Assembly: GCA_025201865.1 (NCBI GenBank)
Contig: MU602778.1
Coordinates: 21,033 to 38,440 of the forward strand
Reading direction: 5' to 3'
Source of the DNA: Ramicandelaber brevisporus
Taxonomy: Eukaryota; Kickxellomycota; Ramicandelaberales; Ramicandelaberaceae
DNA length: 17,408 nucleotides
Every line of letters begins with the position of its first letter. Positions within the stretch are counted from its first letter, which is position 1. The position numbers were made by a program, and so were the translations under genes. Shown here one piece after another: positions 8,528 through 17,408 of the stretch. Below the pieces are notes generated by a model. It did no database searches. It saw only the letters and a program-made list of their open reading frames with translations, and was not told where the DNA came from.

Positions 8528-9928
8528 TCAATCATCAGGCAAGAACGAAGATTTGATAATACCGTCGTTAGTCTCATTCTCAATTCGCATTTTATCCATA
8601 CGCTCCATTTCAACTACACTCAAATATACAGCTCGTGCAGGCTCGATTGGATTATATCCTCTCTTCCACTCTGGAAGCTGACTACCATCGACAAACACTT
8701 CAATAAATGCGAGACGTGGCAGCAAGAACTCGTTGTTGAGCGCAGCGATTATCTTTGGTGCTGTTGCTGCCGTTGGTGAGACGTAGAATCGCATGAATGC
8801 CAGTCGGTGGAAGCGAGGAGCACTTTCGTAGAACAGCGTGGTGAGCGGATCGTAGTCGCCAACCGGAGTGAAGTGCGTCAGCTGCAAGCCCATGAGCACA
8901 TCGGCATGGTTCTTGCCCAAATTGATGACGAACTCACGTTCCTTGGCAATCAGCGCATCATCTGTGGTCGAGCATGCGCCGAGTGTGAATCCAACATTGA
9001 GCTCGAAGCGCGGATGACGGCGGATGCTGCAGATCTTCTCGAACAAGTCCAGTCCAGTCACCAGCGTGCCGTCATCCTCGTTCACAATTGGTGGAGTGCG
9101 TGTGATGTCAATCTCGGTGAACACATACAGCTGGTACATTGCGGGGAAGTTCTTTGGATTGGAGACCATATCGGCAACCTCGCGCAGAATCTCGATGCTG
9201 CTGATCATCATCAATCCCAACTCTTTGATGTTCTTGAATACCTCGAATGTCGATGCCACGGTGCCAGGTACGATGTTAGCAATCGGAAGCTCCAGCTTCT
9301 CCATTTGGCCACCAAGCGCCTTCAAATTTGGACCTGGGAAGCTGGTCACATCAATATCAATACTTAATGATCCAAAACTCTTGAAATGAGGCATATTCCC
9401 CACCGCCTTGTCCATTTCCACCGCCAGATGTTCGTCAGCATTAAATCCATACTCCAGCACAACCATACTACGCAGTTTAGTCAATTTTGATACCATTTCT
9501 CCAACCCACTGCTGACTCGAGAGCCCGTCACACACAGCGACAGACATGTAGACGACATTCGGGATCAGCCCAGCAAAGTTTGGCTCGACTGCCATCATAT
9601 CACGGATGAAGTCAGTAGTCGTTGTCATCACACGCAGCTGATGTCCGTACTTGACGAATGCATTGAGCACCTTCTGTCGTCCGACTCTTTTGCTCCCTAC
9701 ATGGACACTAACCTGGAATTCACGGTTTCTGTGATAGAGTTCGTAGGCTGTGTACCAGCTCTTTGAAACAAGCCGAAAGTTGGGACGGATAGTCCACTCA
9801 AGGAACGACAGGATGTAGGCGATAATCTCTGTTGGAAGCCAAAACGGATGGCCATAGGAGCTACTGTCCAAGTCGTCATAACGTGGACGTTTGTTAGGTA
9901 TCGGGTTGAGGAGCTTGCTGATATCCAT
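8528..9928 (-). CDS. F-box domain protein, substrate unknown
   Basis: 466-residue protein with an N-terminal F-box at about residues 30-66: LPTEIIAYILSFLEW, then FRLVSKSWYTAY, with the usual LP..I...IL.FL and RLVSK.W spacing. F-boxes bind Skp1 and bring substrates to an SCF ubiquitin ligase. The remaining roughly 400 residues have alternating leucine-rich and beta-like stretches (for example KLTKLRSMVVLEY and NIKELGLMM) that could be a degenerate leucine-rich-repeat or beta/alpha fold, but I cannot assign a repeat register or target. No transmembrane segment or signal peptide is seen. The start ATG has A at -3 and G at +4. The gene is convergent with XRN1 (68-bp gap) and divergent from the large gene at 12836. 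It could also function outside ubiquitination. Confidence 0.85.
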   Translation of the reverse strand: MDISKLLNPIPNKRPRYDDLDSSSYGHPFWLPTEIIAYILSFLEWTIRPNFRLVSKSWYTAYELYHRNREFQVSVHVGSKRVGRQKVLNAFVKYGHQLRVMTTTTDFIRDMMAVEPNFAGLIPNVVYMSVAVCDGLSSQQWVGEMVSKLTKLRSMVVLEYGFNADEHLAVEMDKAVGNMPHFKSFGSLSIDIDVTSFPGPNLKALGGQMEKLELPIANIVPGTVASTFEVFKNIKELGLMMISSIEILREVADMVSNPKNFPAMYQLYVFTEIDITRTPPIVNEDDGTLVTGLDLFEKICSIRRHPRFELNVGFTLGACSTTDDALIAKEREFVINLGKNHADVLMGLQLTHFTPVGDYDPLTTLFYESAPRFHRLAFMRFYVSPTAATAPKIIAALNNEFLLPRLAFIEVFVDGSQLPEWKRGYNPIEPARAVYLSVVEMERMDKMRIENETNDGIIKSSFLPDD

Positions 9929-10045
9929 TGTTGTTGAACAAAGTGGTAGTAGTAGTTGCAGAGAAGGTAGGAAAGAGAGAAAAGAACGAGCATGGCGGGA
10001 AAGGAAGAGAAAAGCAAAGTGGGAAGGTAAGAAGCACTAGTGCGG
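9929..10045 (-). promoter_or_regulatory. Pyrimidine-rich 5' leader of the F-box gene
   Basis: On the minus strand the roughly 110 bases upstream of the ATG are dominated by C and T (runs such as CTTTTCTCTTCCTTTCCCGC), ending in CAACAACA just before the ATG. CT-rich tracts often mark core promoters or leaders in intron-poor eukaryotes such as fungi. An upstream ATG at 9991-9993 opens an out-of-frame reading frame that overlaps the main start. Confidence 0.45.
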
Positions 10046-10244
10046 AGTTGCAGACAAAACAGGCAACAACTATTCGTAACACTAAGCACCAAAAAGGCAT
10101 CAAATCAGGTTTAACCTGGCCAAGCCAAGTTTTTACGGTAGATGGTTCGTTTGTATTGGCTGCAAAAATTATTGGTCGTTCCAAAAGTCCTTTGATCAAA
10201 CCCACAAATTTTAAAAAGGGCAAATCTACGGATATGAGTGTCTT

Positions 10245-11302
10245 TTATCTTTGTGTATGATGACAAAGGAAGAATTTATATAACCTTTCTGTGTGTGGGG
10301 GATGCATCGTAGCAATATTGCTATCAAAGTAGGAGAGGAATCCAGCGCCAGGAGATGGAATTAAAAGGCCGCTCAATATATATCCATTCACTGCCCACGT
10401 TGATAAAGATTCAACATTTAGCATCAATCGTATGAAGTCATTTACAATCCTGAACTGATTGTGAAGACTACGCTCATCCCTACATTTGTAAAATTCGAAT
10501 TGTATGCCATTTTGGTGAAATGAATTGCGAGATTGAGTGAAGAACGTTGGATATATGATAGTGTGACTTCAATAATAACGTTATGAGTTCTGGAAATGGA
10601 GATAGGAAAGTACATACACATAGAGATGAGGGATAGAGTTGCTAAATATTACAGGGCTTGTCCTTGGGATGTCGGTTTGTACAGATAAATTGGACAAGTG
10701 ATGAGACTATGTTTGGCAACAGGTGAATCGAAGGCTCCAACATGCGTGGATTCAGAGCGGAGTAATCGGGGCTTGTTTGCTGCTAACGATTTCGGCAATG
10801 AGATTAAGTGCTTTGGCTGAGAACAGTTGTTAGTGATGGTCATGAACATAGTATGGATGTCCAGAGTTGTATCCAGAGCCTCGGATTGGTTTTGCTCTGT
10901 TTTCGGCTGAAAATGGGGAGCTATAGCGGGCATAGGAGTTTGAATAGGGATTTGATGAGTAGTAGGAGCTTGATCCCTGGGCCCAAACATTTGACCAGTC
11001 TGGTTCTGGCGACGATGCGGTAACATAATAGGACGAGTAGAAAGTGGGCATCCAGATCTAAGCTTTAAGAAAACTGGCTGCTTGAAATGGTGGTTCAATA
11101 GAATACAGTCGATTAGTTGCGACCCGAGCCTCTGAATGTGCTTGGATGATACAGAGAGAAAGCTATTCAGTACACTCGGACTGACAGAGGCGGAGACGAG
11201 CTTGGAATCCAACAGAACCGGTAGAATGGCGTAGGAGGGGAGTAACCACGGCAGCAACAGCAAGGTAACCACTGACAAGGCTACTGAACGCGTTGGATAC
11301 AA
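10245..11302 (-). pseudogene. Possible decayed or intron-split gene, minus strand
   Basis: Several open, coding-like frames lie end to end on the minus strand but not in one frame. From 11302 a 217-codon open frame runs to a stop at 10649. It has no ATG start (a TGA precedes it), and its first 25 residues look like a hydrophobic signal segment (VVTLLLLPWLLPSYA). A second frame (10830-11051) encodes a Tyr/Ser-rich stretch (QGSSSYYSSNPYSNSYARY). After a 10581-10648 gap, a third open frame (10245-10568, 107 codons, no upstream ATG) contains NGIQFEFYKCRDERSLHNQF. No family is recognised. It may be a pseudogene, a spliced gene whose introns I cannot place, or chance open frames. Confidence 0.25.
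10276..10282 (-). promoter_or_regulatory. Possible TATA box (TATATAA)
   Basis: On the minus strand TATATAA within GGTTATATAAATTC lies about 350 bp upstream of the F-box ATG. If used, the leader would be roughly 320 nt. AT-rich words are common here, so this is weak. Confidence 0.25.
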
Positions 11303-11550
11303 TCAAAACAAAAGAGAAAGAGAGAAATAAAGTTGAATACAAATATGTGCGTGGATATCAAAGACGCACAAAGTAAAGGAGGTGGAGTGTGAACACGAAG
11401 GCTTATTCATATCCATTTCTCCTCGCACGCCACCAACTCGAACATGCACGATGTCGGAGGGTATATGCGAGTGACCCGTGACTGACATGGTACCTGATGC
11501 AGAAGCTGATAGGTGGATTTCAAATTAAAGGGATACATCGCAGTTAGTGA

Positions 11551-12487
11551 AAGGAAAAAAACAAAGAGGTTCTTGCTTCAGTGAATGCCACTGCGGCTTT
11601 GGATGCACTTCAAAGCTTCGTCGGGGAAGAGCTTACAGTCTTCTCGGCGAGTGCAGTTCATATATATATTTCTCTGAAAATGTAGAGATAAACGAGGTAG
11701 CAACTATTGCAGCTTCAAATACATTCAAGATTGGCGTGCTGGTGGCATTGTAGTTCTATACTTCTGGTCTGCGCAGTGGCGGTGGACTGACACATACTGA
11801 AGAGTATGAACTGCCATCTGATATCGAGCGAGTATCTCGACGACGATGCCAAGAACTGGTTGTTTTATGCCTCAGTCAACCGTGACCGTCTTGAAGTGGG
11901 TTGTTTCACACTTGCTGCAGTTTCATGCACTGTCGCACAGCGTACCGCAGCAAAGACTACAGCTTTCCTTGTGCCAGTCTGTGGCGGAAGCAAGGTTTCA
12001 TTCACTTCTCGTCAATGAAACTCTATTGAACAGGCCAGAATTTAAATGTAAGGTTATTGCCCATAGGGTTGTACTACCAAGTCACATTTTATGTTTGAAT
12101 ATGAGAGTTAGTTTTGGCTGCTGTGATTAGGGCCAGTTGCACTTCATTTCGCAGAGTGTTTGCTCAGAACGACGAACATACACACACCTGCCTGCAACAA
12201 CGGCAGCTTTATGGAGCAACTTTTCTCGACTCTTCAAAACCAAAATCACACTGGCCGGCCAAAAATGAAGCTTGGCTGCGGCTATCTCTCGACTGGATTC
12301 CGTAGAGTTGGCTGATTTCTTTAAGTCCAAGTTGTCATTGCGAGCTCTCTCATGGAGGAGAGAGGGAATAAACAGCTTTGTGCTGCCACGCGCAAGCTTA
12401 ATGTTACAAAAGGAAAGAATTTATACAATGAGGAGGAATGTTGTCCTGCAGCATCAGCCGCTTCACTGGCAATGGGACGAAGAATGA
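11551..12487 (+). pseudogene. Possible decayed or spliced gene, plus strand
   Basis: Coding-like segments occur in different frames along the plus strand. Frame A, 11551-11685, includes VLASVNATAALDALQSFVGE and ends in TAG just after an (AT)5 run at 11660-11669. A different frame picks up at about 11671 (SENVEINEVATIAASNTFK), meets TAG at 11751-11753 and stays open beyond it to 11885 (GGGLTHTEEYELPSDIERV). An ATG-started 70-codon frame covers 11806-12018, another open frame runs 11846-12130, and another 12272-12487 (RLDSVELADFFKSKLSLRAL). I recognise no protein family. Frame changes at a dinucleotide run and an internal stop suggest decay. An unrecognised multi-exon gene or chance remains possible. 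Confidence 0.25.
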
Positions 12488-12499
12488 AGTTCAGCAGTA

Positions 12500-12835
12500 T
12501 CTTTCCCGAATCCCCTCCATTGTAGACTCAACCGAGGTTTCGCTCCTCCTGCCTCCAGTTCTGCCTCTGCCAACTTTTTGTACTTATTGCTTGCCCCTCG
12601 TGTCTGTCCTCGTCTTCGTACACGCTATTCTTCTTGTCGTTTGACAACCGCAGCTTTCTTTTGAACTTCACCACAGTTGTCAACTCTTCCGAATACCTTT
12701 CAATCCACAATATACATCTTCCTCCATTTCCTCTTCTTCCTCTTCTAGCAGCAGCACTCACATTCTATACATTGTTATTCTTTTCATTTCTCTTTTCATT
12801 GTTGTTTATTGCACTGTCTCTCTCACTTTATACAC
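12500..12835 (+). promoter_or_regulatory. Pyrimidine-rich 5' leader of the large gene
   Basis: Roughly 330 bp immediately upstream of the ATG at 12836 are strongly C/T-biased on the coding strand, with runs such as TTCCTCTTCTTCCTCTTC near 12730-12745. This mirrors the leader of the F-box gene and is likely core promoter or 5'UTR. It generates a spurious Phe/Leu-rich frame that should not be read as a membrane protein. Confidence 0.5.
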
Positions 12836-15800
12836 ATGAGCGGCCCTCACAATTCTCACCCGCTGTACGCTCCTGTGCAGCGCAATCGTCGTACTCCACA
12901 TTTTAACCAACCACAGATTCACTATCAATCCCAATTTATATCTCCACAACCACACCATCAACATACCTTTCAATCACAACATCAACCACAGCCACATCCT
13001 CCACAACAGCAGCAGTTCATCATTATTCCTATTCCTCCTCTTATGCCTGTTTACAATCCGGCTATTCCTTTTTATCCACCAATGCAGCCACCAATGCAGC
13101 AACAATATCACTTCATACCACCACTTCAATCTGAGCTGCCACTTGGTCCTCATCCTCCGCCACCATTGCCTCCACGTCCATCTCCCGCAGCAATTGCCAA
13201 TGCGAACTTTATTGGAACTACATATTCTCAGTCATCTCAGTCACTTCACTCACTTCATCAATTTGACTCATCCTCATCACCTATTCTGCCGCCCGTGCCT
13301 CCTCCTTCACCTGAGAATATCCAGACAGTCCAGCCAACATCATCGAGATCGTCTAGCTTGAGAGGTCTCGCTCCTTCTTCCACTAACTCCATGCCATCAC
13401 CAACTCCATCACTTACAGAGCAGCAGTCGATTCAGCATTCTTCTCCAGCTCCATCTGTCATTACCGTTATCTCTCCGCCTTCCATATCATCATCAATATC
13501 ATCATCATCGTCATTGTCGTCACTGTCGTCGTCGCTATTTGTTATGAATCCATCACCATCTCAATCATCTAGCACATCCAGCCGTACACGCACTGGTCCA
13601 CCATCATACCGTTCTTTTGAGACACCTCCACCTCCTTATCAGGAACTCTCGAGCATTGTCGAGATGCCAGAGGAGTCAGATGAAGAGCCAGCGTCATCAC
13701 AGCAGTCCAGTGCCACTGCGTGGTCTTCGCCTCAACAGTCGCCTCTCCTATCATCATCACCACAACAACAGAGACAGTTGTCACTAGAGCCACGCATTAG
13801 AGACTTTGTTCCACTAGTTGACTTCCGTCCAGTTTCTCCACTGCAACTTGCCACAGCTCATCCTCTTTCTGATCAACAACAGATTACACCTCCATCTGTT
13901 GCTGTGCCTGTAATTGACAATCATCTGCCACCTGCGACACGCATTACAACTGCAATCACAAATCAGCTTCATTTTGGTAAAATCAATCGCACCCTCGGTC
14001 ATGGTCCGTCTACACATCAATGGCCATCGCGACGTATTGACGCTCACAATGCAATTGATTTTACTGTGTCTGCATTTATGAACGAAGATGAAGGACTAAC
14101 CCAACAGTTCAGTTTCAGTCGACAATTGGCGCAATCACGTCGGTTCACACGACTCGTTGATATTATTTTGCCGTTCAATTTACAATGGTTAGAGGATGAG
14201 TTTACTTACCTCGCTTTTCAATTCAGTCAAAATTATACTACAGGAACTCCAGCAGCAGATGAGATGTTCACGAATCTCGATGAATTTTACATGAGTCGAT
14301 ATGTTTATCTACTGCCTAAATATGATCAATTGGAGTGGTCACATATTGAAAATGCAATTGGAAATACGCTGACCATCTCATTCAGTAGCAACCGAGCAGC
14401 CTGCTTTGTCCACAGACATGGTATATTATTGCGTTTCATTGAGATAGTATGCGACTGGGACAGAGCATTCTTAATACCAACTCTTAACTTCATCATGGAT
14501 CGTCTACAAAGTTCACTAACTGCTAACCCGGCAATACGCCTCCTTGCCAGTGTCACTGGCAGCATCATGTTTCATTATGTGCCTTTCCTGCCTGATGATC
14601 ATCTTCAGATTGGCAACTTACTGGTAACTGCAGCCGATGCTGCTGCGTTTGAGACTCACGGTGTAATTGAAATTTATTTGGAGGAGGCACTCTATTATAT
14701 CAGCAACTATCCGACCATCTTGGAACACAGGCTGCAAACACCGTTGCATCTCAGTGAGGCATCACTCCATGTTACAGTTCTGTTCCAGTTTATTATCGAT
14801 TCAATTGGCCGCGGTGTCGGTGTCACAACCATCTTCAAGCACTTCCGTGAGCCATCGACCAGACTGCGCCGACTGATCCTCGAGTCTGCCAATAATTTGC
14901 TTGGCATGGCTTCGCAGGATAATGGTCTTGGTCCTGAACCAGTACGCAGCTACTCTCTGCTCCAGATTGCTGCTGTCTTGAGTCGCCTTCTTCCTGATCG
15001 CAGCACCGAGTTCGAGTCATTGCTGTCTCGTGCGACATTTGTGCCACTTCTCACTGAGGAGCAAGAAGTGTTTAACCAGCTTCCAATCCGTGAAGAGTTG
15101 CTCAGCATGTTCCAACATCGTGCCAATGACATCAAGAGAACAGTATTTGCTGGAGTCGAGCGCATGCTTTGTGACCCAGTTTATTGTTCACAAGTGTCGT
15201 GGGCTGTGGGTGTTTCTCCTCAAGATATCGCCGTTAAATGTGGTACTCAAGCGATTGCTGCTCTCAGTTCACCGATATTGCTTGGTTGTTCACTGACTGA
15301 CATGATGCTGAAGAGATGCCTGGATATAATGGTTGAGGATTTACTGTCGCCTGAAACTTGGATTGCTGCTGCCGAGCTAGCTCTGACTGCACTGGCCAAG
15401 CCATCACTGACACCTGAGCGTGCTCGCCTCTTGGAGTTCCTTCGTGCCAGTCGTGCCCGCATTGATTCTATCGTGCCACTGGTTGCGTCTGGCAAGACTC
15501 CAGCTGTCTGTGAGTTGGCTATCAAACTGGTTGCTTCAAACATGCCAAAGCGTGATGAAGAGTTTACCATCAGATTCAGTGAGCAGCTGATGGCAAATGA
15601 ACACTTTACTTCCATGGAACATGCCACTGTTGCTGACAAGGTTGCTGCCATCAAACTCAAGACATATGTCATCCGTCACGTTGTTCCAGCTCATGCACAT
15701 CATTTTGGTTTCATTGGTGGAATAATGCATGCTGAACTCACTGCTGCCAACTCCAAGACTGATAACTATGTCGTCTATGAGTTGCTGTCGTTCTTTGAGG

Positions 15801-17408
15801 CAGCCATTGCTGGTGGTATTCTGCAAACTGAGCAGTATTCTGTTATCACTTCTGTGCTAGTCAAGTACGCTGCAAGTTTCCATGGTTACAGCACTCGCAC
15901 TATGCACAATCAAGTACGCGGCAAGTTGCATGCCATTTTGTACAGCATCAACGGTCGCCACGGTGTGTGTGATGCAGCTCGCAGTGATGTTGGCAAGTCG
16001 ATTGGTTTCCTTGGTCCAGCTCCTCCATCTGCGTCGTCTAGTGCCGATGGCATCTCCTGCAGCTTTACTGGTGACATTGAGGCATTGGCAAAGATTACTC
16101 ACTATTTGCACGAACCGCGTCCTGGCAGAGCCATTTCAGCCGGTGCTGTTCTCTATGTTGACGAGTTCGTCAAGCAGCTATTCGACTTCATTGCCACCTC
16201 GCCAAGGTTCGTTGGTATCCGTGCCAACGCTGCTCGTCTGCGTGCCAATCCTTCACACTTTGAGACCGTGCCACTTGATGACAGCCAGTTTGATTGCAGA
16301 CTTAAGACATTGGTTGGCTTCATTCTCATCACAGTCACCTCCATCAGCAACAACAGTGGTAGCAGCGCTGACATTCCTGTTGCCTTCGAACAGCTCGTGT
16401 ATGACTTGGTCGACAAAATGCCACTGCCTGCCTTCTCTCAGTTTGCATCGCTTGTCCAAGAATGTCCAGCATTGTGCGAGCTGCTTGCTCCATCTGCCAT
16501 CTTCTTAGTTGGTCTCCTGTGTCGAAACGATCAAACACGCCACCAACTCGATACATATATCGGAAGAACACTGTCTCACTGCAACAATCTTGGCACTCCG
16601 GCAGCAGCAGCAGCAGCAGTCCAGTCTGTAAAGCGCTCCGTTGTGCGTCTTCTCAATCTGGTTCAGCTGGCCGAGTCCAACACGCATCTTCCAACTCGGA
16701 GAGTGATCACCATCGATGCCACCTCGCTTGTTGATGCTGCCTTGGCAACCAACTCTGTAAAGGATCTGGTCCTGTTCATGCGTCCATTCTCACTCTCTTC
16801 CATGGAGCTTGCCGACTGCCGTCAATATGCACGAGTTCTCTTTGAGGCTGGCCAGTATCCTGACTGGCGTGCTCTGTTGAAGCATATTCGTGCCAACTTT
16901 AGTGGCGTCAAGTGGACAGTGCAAATGTATGATGAACTTGTGCCATGGCAGGTGACTCGCGAGGATGCTGATCAACTCGCAACTGCGCCAGCTATCACTG
17001 GTCCAGATGGCCGTCATGTGCCAATTACACGCAAGCGCCGCGGCCGGTTCCAGATGGTTCGTGCTATTCACTATTTGATTGAGAATCGGTTTGCTGAGGC
17101 TGCCGAAATTGTGGTCCAGAGATTGCCTGAGATCAGTGAATGTGTCCAGTCAAGCTCATCTCCAGATGTTGGTGAGATGGTGTGGCAGTGTGCTCTGGCT
17201 CTTCTCATGGCTCGCAAGTTTGCCGAGCTGCGCCAGTTGGTTGATGTGATATCTGCTGCTGACCAGGCTGTGTTCAAGCTCTTCTTGATGGCTTACGATG
17301 CCAAGCGGACTCGCTCTGTTGTGAACAAGAACGAGTTCAACACATGCTTCACTGCTGCGATGACACAGCTGACCACTCGTTTCTCGATGTATTCTGGCAA
17401 TCGCTCTG
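12836..17408 (+). CDS. Large unrecognised protein: disordered N-terminus plus long helical body (3' end beyond window)
   Basis: An uninterrupted frame of 1524 codons runs off the window's right edge. I do not recognise the family. Residues 1-320 or so are rich in Pro, Ser, Gln and His, beginning MSGPHNSHPLYAPVQRNRR and including a poly-Ser run (about 217-235). From about residue 380 (FGKINRTLGHG) the sequence becomes globular and mostly alpha-helical, with many amphipathic helix pairs resembling HEAT-, ARM- or PPR/TPR-type solenoids by eye, but no repeat consensus I can confirm. A six-alanine run is near 1255 and a basic KRRGR patch near 1400. No transmembrane segment, signal peptide or catalytic motif stands out. 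The start is fixed by an in-frame TAG at 12746-12748 with no intervening ATG. It could be a scaffold or RNA-associated protein, which is speculation. No intron is visible. Confidence 0.9.
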   Translation, partial: MSGPHNSHPLYAPVQRNRRTPHFNQPQIHYQSQFISPQPHHQHTFQSQHQPQPHPPQQQQFIIIPIPPLMPVYNPAIPFYPPMQPPMQQQYHFIPPLQSELPLGPHPPPPLPPRPSPAAIANANFIGTTYSQSSQSLHSLHQFDSSSSPILPPVPPPSPENIQTVQPTSSRSSSLRGLAPSSTNSMPSPTPSLTEQQSIQHSSPAPSVITVISPPSISSSISSSSSLSSLSSSLFVMNPSPSQSSSTSSRTRTGPPSYRSFETPPPPYQELSSIVEMPEESDEEPASSQQSSATAWSSPQQSPLLSSSPQQQRQLSLEPRIRDFVPLVDFRPVSPLQLATAHPLSDQQQITPPSVAVPVIDNHLPPATRITTAITNQLHFGKINRTLGHGPSTHQWPSRRIDAHNAIDFTVSAFMNEDEGLTQQFSFSRQLAQSRRFTRLVDIILPFNLQWLEDEFTYLAFQFSQNYTTGTPAADEMFTNLDEFYMSRYVYLLPKYDQLEWSHIENAIGNTLTISFSSNRAACFVHRHGILLRFIEIVCDWDRAFLIPTLNFIMDRLQSSLTANPAIRLLASVTGSIMFHYVPFLPDDHLQIGNLLVTAADAAAFETHGVIEIYLEEALYYISNYPTILEHRLQTPLHLSEASLHVTVLFQFIIDSIGRGVGVTTIFKHFREPSTRLRRLILESANNLLGMASQDNGLGPEPVRSYSLLQIAAVLSRLLPDRSTEFESLLSRATFVPLLTEEQEVFNQLPIREELLSMFQHRANDIKRTVFAGVERMLCDPVYCSQVSWAVGVSPQDIAVKCGTQAIAALSSPILLGCSLTDMMLKRCLDIMVEDLLSPETWIAAAELALTALAKPSLTPERARLLEFLRASRARIDSIVPLVASGKTPAVCELAIKLVASNMPKRDEEFTIRFSEQLMANEHFTSMEHATVADKVAAIKLKTYVIRHVVPAHAHHFGFIGGIMHAELTAANSKTDNYVVYELLSFFEAAIAGGILQTEQYSVITSVLVKYAASFHGYSTRTMHNQVRGKLHAILYSINGRHGVCDAARSDVGKSIGFLGPAPPSASSSADGISCSFTGDIEALAKITHYLHEPRPGRAISAGAVLYVDEFVKQLFDFIATSPRFVGIRANAARLRANPSHFETVPLDDSQFDCRLKTLVGFILITVTSISNNSGSSADIPVAFEQLVYDLVDKMPLPAFSQFASLVQECPALCELLAPSAIFLVGLLCRNDQTRHQLDTYIGRTLSHCNNLGTPAAAAAAVQSVKRSVVRLLNLVQLAESNTHLPTRRVITIDATSLVDAALATNSVKDLVLFMRPFSLSSMELADCRQYARVLFEAGQYPDWRALLKHIRANFSGVKWTVQMYDELVPWQVTREDADQLATAPAITGPDGRHVPITRKRRGRFQMVRAIHYLIENRFAEAAEIVVQRLPEISECVQSSSSPDVGEMVWQCALALLMARKFAELRQLVDVISAADQAVFKLFLMAYDAKRTRSVVNKNEFNTCFTAAMTQLTTRFSMYSGNRS

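Larger units (their letters stand above)
9929..12835. other. 2.9-kb intergenic region without an intact gene
   Basis: Between the divergent F-box gene and the large gene I find no intact ATG-started reading frame longer than about 75 codons that resembles a known protein, and no convincing tRNA (no good B-box with matching arms), rRNA, transposon ends or long terminal repeats. It contains the pyrimidine-rich leaders at both edges and two stretches with broken coding-like frames, listed separately. The rest, for example 10035-10245 and 11303-11550, shows nothing recognisable. Confidence 0.6.

Noticed and set aside
10715-10735. Possible tRNA B-box-like word (TTCGATTCACC on the minus strand)
   Set aside because: No acceptor, D or anticodon arms pair around it.
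11426-11441. 16-bp exact match (CACGCCACCAACTCGA) to 16536-16551 in the large gene
   Set aside because: A single 16-bp match with little flanking similarity is close to chance for a window of this size. It is not enough to call a duplicated copy.
11303-11488. 61-codon ATG-started frame on the minus strand (starts MSVTGHSHIPSD)
   Set aside because: Short, ends in a simple pyrimidine tract, no recognisable similarity. It could only matter as a first exon of the minus-strand relic, which I cannot support.
12634-12906. Hydrophobic Phe/Leu-rich frame resembling a membrane protein
   Set aside because: It has no ATG start, derives from the C/T-rich leader, and overlaps the true ATG of the large gene in another frame.

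Overview
The window is nuclear DNA of a eukaryote. Its protein-coding genes are large and, as far as visible, intronless, and two encode mitochondrial enzymes with N-terminal transit peptides. The combination of a leucine-catabolism carboxylase, methylmalonyl-CoA epimerase and a full-length XRN1 with a polyQ/RGG tail, in moderately GC-balanced and intron-poor DNA, fits a unicellular eukaryote such as an opisthokont-related protist or an early-diverging fungus. I cannot name the species, and this placement is inference. Nothing looks bacterial, viral or CRISPR-like.

Layout from left to right. (1) 6-2393, minus strand: the biotin-containing alpha subunit of 3-methylcrotonyl-CoA carboxylase (MCCC1), essentially complete. 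(2) 2635-3180, minus strand: methylmalonyl-CoA epimerase (MCEE), head-to-tail upstream of MCCC1. The leaders of both genes carry related tandem arrays of an 8-bp unit. (3) 3181-3515: divergent promoter region shared by MCEE and XRN1, with an A11 run. (4) 3516-8459, plus strand: XRN1, the cytoplasmic 5'-3' exoribonuclease, 1647 residues, catalytic residues intact, with an enlarged acidic insert and a Q-rich, RGG-ending tail. (5) 8528-9928, minus strand: an F-box protein of unknown substrate, convergent with XRN1 and only 68 bp away. (6) 9929-12835: about 2.9 kb with no intact gene. It contains pyrimidine-rich leaders for its flanking genes and two stretches (minus 10245-11302, plus 11551-12487) whose reading frames look coding-like but are broken by frame changes and stops. 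(7) 12836 to the window end, plus strand: the first 1524 codons of a large unrecognised protein with a disordered P/S/Q-rich N-terminus and a long helical body. It is cut by the window edge.

Two neighbouring genes share a metabolic theme: MCCC1 acts in leucine breakdown, and MCEE acts in the propionyl-CoA to succinyl-CoA route fed by isoleucine, valine, methionine and odd-chain fatty acids. XRN1 (5'-3' mRNA decay) and the F-box protein (probable SCF ubiquitin ligase adaptor) have no obvious functional link to them. The most open items are the unrecognised giant protein, the shared octamer arrays, the R3H-like segment in the XRN1 insert and the relic-like coding stretches between the F-box gene and the last gene.
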